A stretch of DNA of 64,000 bases, taken from assembly GCF_902506655.1 (NCBI RefSeq), contig NZ_LR734817.1:275667-339666 (forward strand), read 5' to 3'. The translations under genes and the position numbers were made by a program. Under the pieces are notes generated by a model. It had not been told where the DNA came from. It searched no databases and worked only from the letters and a program-made list of their open reading frames with translations. This document shows, one piece after another, positions 61,996 through 64,000 of the stretch (positions within the stretch are counted from its first letter, which is position 1; every line of letters starts with the position of its first letter). This DNA is from Marinoscillum sp. 108. GTDB lineage: Bacteria; Bacteroidota; Bacteroidia; Cytophagales; Cyclobacteriaceae.

Positions 61996-63876
61996 TTATG
62001 AATCCGAACCAAGGGGCAGGAATATTCTGAATCTGGCCCCTTTGCCCGGAGCACTATACACCTCTATTTTCCCCTTGTGCTCCTCTATGATCCGGTATGA
62101 AATGGATAAGCCCAGGCCGGTGCCTTCACCTACCTCCTTAGTGGTGAAGAAGGGATCAAAAATTTTGTTGATATGCTCTATGGCGATCCCATGCCCGGTA
62201 TCCGACAGCTCTATGACCACATGCCCATCTTTTCTTTTGGTCTTCACTGTGATTACCCCTTCATGGGCGATAGCCTGAATGGCATTATTCAGAATGTTCA
62301 AGAACACCTGGCTCAGTTGCTGGGGATTGCACAAAATATCGGGTAACTCCCCAAAGTCCAACTCCAGGCGAATTCTGTCTTTGAGGTGATGGCGAACAAG
62401 GTTAATGGTTGATTTGAGTGAATCATTGACATCACAATACACTTTTTTGGCGCCTTCTGGCAGCGAAAAAGTATTGAGGTCGTTCATCAGGGTCTTCACT
62501 CTGTCAGCCCCTTCATTTACCCCTTCCAGCAGAGAATCCAACTCATCAAAAAGCAACTCAAAATTCTGCGTTTCAACGACGGGGCTTTGTTCATGGTGGT
62601 TATTGTTCAGGCTGATAAGAAATTCTTTCAACTCTCCCAGGTCCCTTCTAATTGGCCCAATATTACCCGCCACATAATTAATGGGGTTATTGATCTCGTG
62701 GGCAAGGCCCGCCGTAAGCTGGCCAAGTGAAGCCATTTTCTCGGATTCTATCAGGCGCATCTGGGTAGCACGCAACCTATTGAGGGTCTGCTGCAACTCA
62801 TGGTTGGCCTCCAGTAGCTTAAACTCCGTCTGCTTCAGGTTAGTGATATCATTGTGTACGCCTAGCAGGTACTTTTCGGCACCTATCTGCATCCTGCGCT
62901 TGCTGAGAAAAAGCCATTTTTCGGAGCCATCCGGGTATTTATGCAATGACTCCTCCTCCACTGTTTTATTATTGGCCAGAATTTCCACATCCTCCGCTGC
63001 AAATTTTTCAGCATCCTCAGCATTCTGATGTGTTTCCGCTATCGTTCGCCCGATAAACTCTTCTATTTTCAACCCAAAAGAATCAGCCATGGCCTGATTC
63101 ACAAGCACATATTTGCTCTGGGCATCCCTGACAAAAATGAGATTGGGCAAATTATCAATGATCTTTTGAAAAAATTCTGATTGTTCTTCCAGCTGAGCGG
63201 TTCGCTGTCTCACAAGCTCCTCCAGCTGGTCTTTGTAATTTTCCAATTCCTGCTCGGCCTGAATGCGATCCGTCACGTCAAAAACGTTGCTCGTAAGCCC
63301 CACGACGTTATCATGATCGTCATACACAGGATTAAAAATCTGAGTATAGTACCGATGATTATACAGGCTGGTGACAGAAAAGTGTTCACCATTAAGTGCT
63401 CTTTTGAAATTTCTAACCGTACGCTCTCTGATCTCGTCTGGCAAAAGATCTACGATATAGGCTCCTTCCTCCGCATGCGCATGAAAATATAACCGCATTT
63501 CCTTCTGATGGAGGGAGTTGAACCCGGTATAGCACATATCCCTATCCAGGGAAAAAATGCTCACATACTCAGGACTTTCAATGTAAGAGGTAAGACGCGC
63601 CGAATAAGTTTCCAGTTTCTCCTCCACTTTTCTTTTCTCCTGCAGATACTCCGAAAGCAATTGCTGAAAGTGCCAATAAAGCACCAAAAGCAACACTGCA
63701 GCAACAGCAGACGCCACCAAAAGCGCATTTCTAAAGAATTGGAGTTCATCGGAAATACCCGTGCCTGCTGAACTCCGCACAATGGATCCCATCCAAACCG
63801 CAAACAACGGAAGAGTGATCATAAGGACTCCTCCTACAATGTAGATCACCAGGTTTCGTTTCCGTGCAGGACTCAT
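61996..63876 (-). CDS. PAS-domain sensor histidine kinase
   Basis: The 626-residue kinase has two N-terminal membrane helices (about 9-31 and 50-68) and a coiled coil. Two PAS domains follow, at about 90-205 and 235-350, each ending in a PAC-type segment (NVFDVTDRIQAEQELE and HNDITNLKQTEFKLL). A second coiled coil leads to the H-box ASLGQLTAGLAHEINNPINY with H393 and an ATPase domain with NNAIQAI, LSDTGHGI and GEGTGLGLSISYRI. There is no receiver domain and no response regulator next to it. The PAS parts probably sense a small ligand or redox state. Confidence 0.92.
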   Translation of the reverse strand: MSPARKRNLVIYIVGGVLMITLPLFAVWMGSIVRSSAGTGISDELQFFRNALLVASAVAAVLLLVLYWHFQQLLSEYLQEKRKVEEKLETYSARLTSYIESPEYVSIFSLDRDMCYTGFNSLHQKEMRLYFHAHAEEGAYIVDLLPDEIRERTVRNFKRALNGEHFSVTSLYNHRYYTQIFNPVYDDHDNVVGLTSNVFDVTDRIQAEQELENYKDQLEELVRQRTAQLEEQSEFFQKIIDNLPNLIFVRDAQSKYVLVNQAMADSFGLKIEEFIGRTIAETHQNAEDAEKFAAEDVEILANNKTVEEESLHKYPDGSEKWLFLSKRRMQIGAEKYLLGVHNDITNLKQTEFKLLEANHELQQTLNRLRATQMRLIESEKMASLGQLTAGLAHEINNPINYVAGNIGPIRRDLGELKEFLISLNNNHHEQSPVVETQNFELLFDELDSLLEGVNEGADRVKTLMNDLNTFSLPEGAKKVYCDVNDSLKSTINLVRHHLKDRIRLELDFGELPDILCNPQQLSQVFLNILNNAIQAIAHEGVITVKTKRKDGHVVIELSDTGHGIAIEHINKIFDPFFTTKEVGEGTGLGLSISYRIIEEHKGKIEVYSAPGKGARFRIFLPLGSDS

Positions 63877-63946
63877 TTCACTTGAAAATAAGTGAAAAAA
63901 CCGTCTCAGAGAAATCTATTTTCGTCTAAAACGAACTTACCCCGGA

Positions 63947-64000
63947 TTAATAAAGCTCTTTGAAGTACTGAGCAGCCATTCTGTTACTCCCAAATTCTGG
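63947..64000 (-). CDS. C-terminal end of a gene cut by the window
   Basis: The minus strand reads PEFGSNRMAAQYFKELY and then TAA at 63949-63947. The hydrophobic/acidic pattern ending in YFKELY looks like the C-terminus of a glycosyltransferase or similar enzyme, but only 17 residues are visible. It would lie just upstream of the histidine kinase on the same strand. Confidence 0.35.
   Translation of the reverse strand, partial: PEFGSNRMAAQYFKELY

Noticed and set aside
1-64000. CRISPR arrays, tRNA or rRNA genes, prophage, intact insertion sequences
   Set aside because: I found no regular spaced repeats, cloverleaf-like segments, rRNA sequence, phage structural genes or transposases in the frames read.

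Overview
The window comes from the chromosome of a Bacteroidota bacterium, most likely a marine or free-living member of the Cytophagales. The reasons are the GldA/GldF/GldG-type ABC transporter genes beside dnaN, a C-terminal type IX secretion (T9SS) sorting domain, a PorE-like TPR/propeller/OmpA protein, many lipoproteins with short lipoboxes, DUF1080 and family 3 glycosidase genes, and promoters of the Bacteroidota TAnnTTTG type. Gene density is high. I see no rRNA, tRNA, CRISPR array, prophage or intact insertion sequence.

Layout. 1-6.1 kb (minus strand): dnaN, cut by the window edge, then a tight five-gene run SDR-gldA-gldF-gldG-DUF4340. 6.3-9.4 kb: a large AT-rich SIR2 gene, the best candidate for an antiphage defence gene. 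9.4-13.6 kb: esterase, small membrane protein, membrane-anchored J protein, lactonase-like propeller lipoprotein and an M57-like metalloprotease. 13.7-20.4 kb: a complete drug or solvent efflux operon (TetR, TolC, HlyD-type adaptor, two ABC ATPases, two permeases). Two near-identical palindromes, one before tetR and one at the start of the TolC gene, are probably its operators. 20.4-25.6 kb: GNAT acetyltransferase, lipoprotein, GH3 beta-glucosidase divergent from a Nudix-type regulator, and an ankyrin-like protein. 25.7-35.6 kb: PorE-like protein, 1-Cys peroxiredoxin, collagen-like lipoprotein, cold-shock protein, OsmC plus a frameshifted nitrilase, DAHP synthase, a frameshifted coiled-coil lipoprotein, a DUF1080 protein and a lipid A acyltransferase.

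35.7-43.8 kb (minus strand): a His-rich protein, a cytochrome c/propeller dehydrogenase-like protein next to a DUF1080+PA14-like protein (probably carbohydrate oxidation or hydrolysis), and the fused B12-dependent mutase IcmF. 44-54.5 kb: small membrane proteins, a cupin lipoprotein, a Fic AMP-transferase with a winged helix flanked by repeated sequence elements, a T9SS-secreted propeller protein, an aspartyl-protease/PDZ protein, a TolB-like protein and a DUF1624 membrane protein. 54.5-58.3 kb looks accessory: an AT-rich two-gene DUF2335 module, then SCO1, MORN-repeat and YHYH-domain genes between two gene-free stretches that carry inverted repeats. 58.3-64 kb: a membrane patatin phospholipase, a monoacylglycerol-lipase-like hydrolase, a PAS histidine kinase and the last codons of another gene.

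Two genes (nitrilase, 30.1-31.1 kb; coiled-coil lipoprotein, 32.8-33.7 kb) are each broken by what looks like one missing base. They are either recent pseudogenes or sequence errors. The items most worth following up are the SIR2 protein, the TetR twin operators, the Fic gene with its flanking repeats, the DUF2335 pair and the palindromic elements around 55.7 and 58.1 kb.
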